Below, one piece after another: positions 5,626-6,238 of a DNA stretch of 6,238 nt. Numbering within the stretch: position 1 is the first letter of the stretch; the number at the start of each line of letters is the position of its first letter. The translations under genes were made by a program, and so were the position numbers. This DNA is from Roseburia sp. (lineage in GTDB: Bacteria > Bacillota > Clostridia > Lachnospirales > Lachnospiraceae). The notes below the pieces were generated by a model. The model ran no database searches and had not been told where the DNA came from. It saw only the letters and a program-made list of their open reading frames with translations. The stretch spans positions 1 through 6,238 of the forward strand of contig JAGASC010000081.1 in assembly GCA_017621905.1 (NCBI GenBank), given 5' to 3'.

Positions 5626-5789
5626 CGCTTTTTACAGAAGGACGCCTTCAGGCGTTTGAACGCATGATGCAGGATACCGGCAAATACCATCGCCGGGAGG
5701 ACAGCGAAGATCGTCCGCGCAAATGTCCGAAGAAAAAAGCGGAGCCTGCGAAAAAGGATGGTGAGCACCATGCCGGTATTCAGGGTTGA
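5622..5789 (+). CDS. small basic protein of the mobile element, function unknown
   Basis: 55 residues from the ATG that overlaps the antirepressor stop codon (ATGA, 5622-5625). The frame is open further upstream to 5607 (five extra residues), but the ATGA junction is the natural coupled start. The N-terminus MTLFTEGRLQAFERMMQ looks like an amphipathic helix and resembles small proteins I associate with this position in Tn1549-like elements. Residues 24-46 are very rich in Lys, Arg, Asp and Glu (RREDSEDRPRKCPKKK), suggesting a disordered or nucleic-acid-contacting tail. It overlaps the next gene by 20 bp (5770-5789). Double coupling to its neighbours and a conserved-looking N-terminus support a real gene. 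No function can be assigned. Confidence 0.65.
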   Translation: MTLFTEGRLQAFERMMQDTGKYHRREDSEDRPRKCPKKKAEPAKKDGEHHAGIQG

Positions 5790-6238
5790 GAAGAACAGCA
5801 ATTACACAACGATGTGCAATTACCACCTGCGGGATCAGGGTCTCAGCCTGAAAGGAAAAGGACTTCTCTCCATGCTGCTCAGTTTGCCGGACACATGGAA
5901 CTATTCGGTACGGGGATTATCTTCGATTACACCGGATGGCGTAGATGGAGTGCTTACGGCTCTGAAGGAGTTGGAGCGCCTTGGGTATCTGGAAAGGAAG
6001 CAGCAGCGTGAGAGCAACGGTCGGATGGGCAAAGCGGAGTATGTGATTTATGAGATGCCGAGGGAAAAGCCGTGTTCGGAATCACCGTGTACGGAAAAGC
6101 CGTATACGGTAAATTCGGATACGGACACACCGGTTACGGAAAATCCCGTGCAATTAAGTACTAATAGAACAAGTACTGAAACAATCAATAAAAGAGAGAA
6201 GAAGGAAATCCAGCATCGGTATGGCTCATACGAAAATG
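5770..6238 (+). CDS. winged-helix replication-initiator-like protein, 3' end outside window
   Basis: The frame starts at ATG 5770 and stays open to the window end (156 residues, no stop). It begins MPVFRVEKNSNYTTMCNYHL. Residues about 24-77 (LSLKGKGLLSMLLSLPDTWNYSV, then LSSITPDG, then LKELERLGYLERK) form a winged-helix DNA-binding domain of the kind seen in replication initiators and DnaD-like proteins of Firmicute mobile elements. LKELERLGYL is typical of the recognition helix and wing. Residues 99-128 are six pentapeptide repeats, followed by a polar linker and a KREKKEIQHRYGSYEN segment where a C-terminal domain appears to begin. AAGGA (5754-5758) and GGTGAG (5760-5765) are possible ribosome binding sites. 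Translation is probably coupled to the overlapping small gene. Replication initiation is a family-based inference. Confidence 0.82.
   Translation, partial: MPVFRVEKNSNYTTMCNYHLRDQGLSLKGKGLLSMLLSLPDTWNYSVRGLSSITPDGVDGVLTALKELERLGYLERKQQRESNGRMGKAEYVIYEMPREKPCSESPCTEKPYTVNSDTDTPVTENPVQLSTNRTSTETINKREKKEIQHRYGSYEN
6064..6153 (+). repeat. 15-nt degenerate tandem repeat encoding pentapeptides (consensus EKPxT)
   Basis: Six in-frame 15-nt units encode EKPCS, ESPCT, EKPYT, VNSDT, DTPVT and ENPVQ. The best-conserved DNA core is ACGGAAAAGCCGT-like. The units have diverged at synonymous and non-synonymous sites but keep the register exactly. The tract separates the winged-helix domain from the C-terminal part of the initiator-like protein. 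Confidence 0.8.

Larger units (their letters stand above)
4504..6238 (+). mobile_element. left end of a probable Tn1549-like integrative element downstream of rpsI (partial)
   Basis: A Bro-N/KilAC antirepressor, a small FTEGxLQxFExMM-type protein and a winged-helix replication-initiator-like protein form a contiguous set that I associate with one end of Tn1549-like integrative conjugative elements in gut Clostridia. The element would lie immediately behind rpsI, whose 3' end is a documented target of tyrosine-recombinase ICEs in Firmicutes. The true left boundary cannot be placed: it may lie inside the last codons of rpsI or just past the terminator. Integrase, relaxase and the other attachment site are outside the window. 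A prophage or plasmid-derived island is the main alternative. Confidence 0.6.

Noticed and set aside
4504..6238. CRISPR array or toxin-antitoxin module
   Set aside because: Only two 17-bp repeats with unequal spacing and no cas gene are present. The small gene plus neighbours match the integrative-element operon rather than a toxin-antitoxin pair.

Overview
The window looks like a chromosomal segment from a low-to-moderate GC Firmicute, most likely a gut Clostridia (Lachnospiraceae-like). This is inferred from the strong AGGAGG-type ribosome binding sites, the lipoprotein-anchored solute-binding protein, an AT-leaning rplM-rpsI pair behind a perfect TTGACA-N17-TATAAT promoter, and a downstream module typical of Tn1549-like integrative elements of these bacteria. 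No taxonomic marker was searched, so the assignment rests on gene style only.

Left part (83-3332): a complete polar amino acid ABC importer on the + strand, in the order permease, permease, ATPase, solute-binding lipoprotein. The two permease genes overlap by 20 bp. The ATPase follows after 112 bp and the binding protein after 84 bp. A strong intrinsic terminator at 3286-3332 closes the operon. Its promoter is probably upstream of the window. The gap before the binding-protein gene holds two perfect 7-bp complementarities in a crossing (pseudoknot-capable) arrangement.

Middle part (3333-4503): the housekeeping ribosomal operon rplM-rpsI (L13, S9). It has a consensus promoter, a structured leader of about 137 nt that is a good candidate for the L13 autoregulatory leader class, and a 14-bp intrinsic terminator. 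rpsI starts with TTG.

Right part (4504-6238): the apparent left end of a mobile element, probably a Tn1549-like integrative conjugative element, lying directly behind rpsI. About 290 bp of non-coding DNA carry a 17-bp direct repeat, switch-like complementary segments and a 20-bp terminator hairpin. Three tightly coupled genes follow: a Bro-N/KilAC phage-type antirepressor, a 55-residue basic protein, and the N-terminal part of a winged-helix replication-initiator-like protein with a pentapeptide repeat tract, cut off by the window edge. The 3' end of rpsI is a known target of tyrosine-recombinase elements, which would explain the position.

Nothing here is demonstrably a new system. The least explained parts are the repeat and hairpin leader in front of the antirepressor and the three equally spaced GACAT motifs in the rplM leader.
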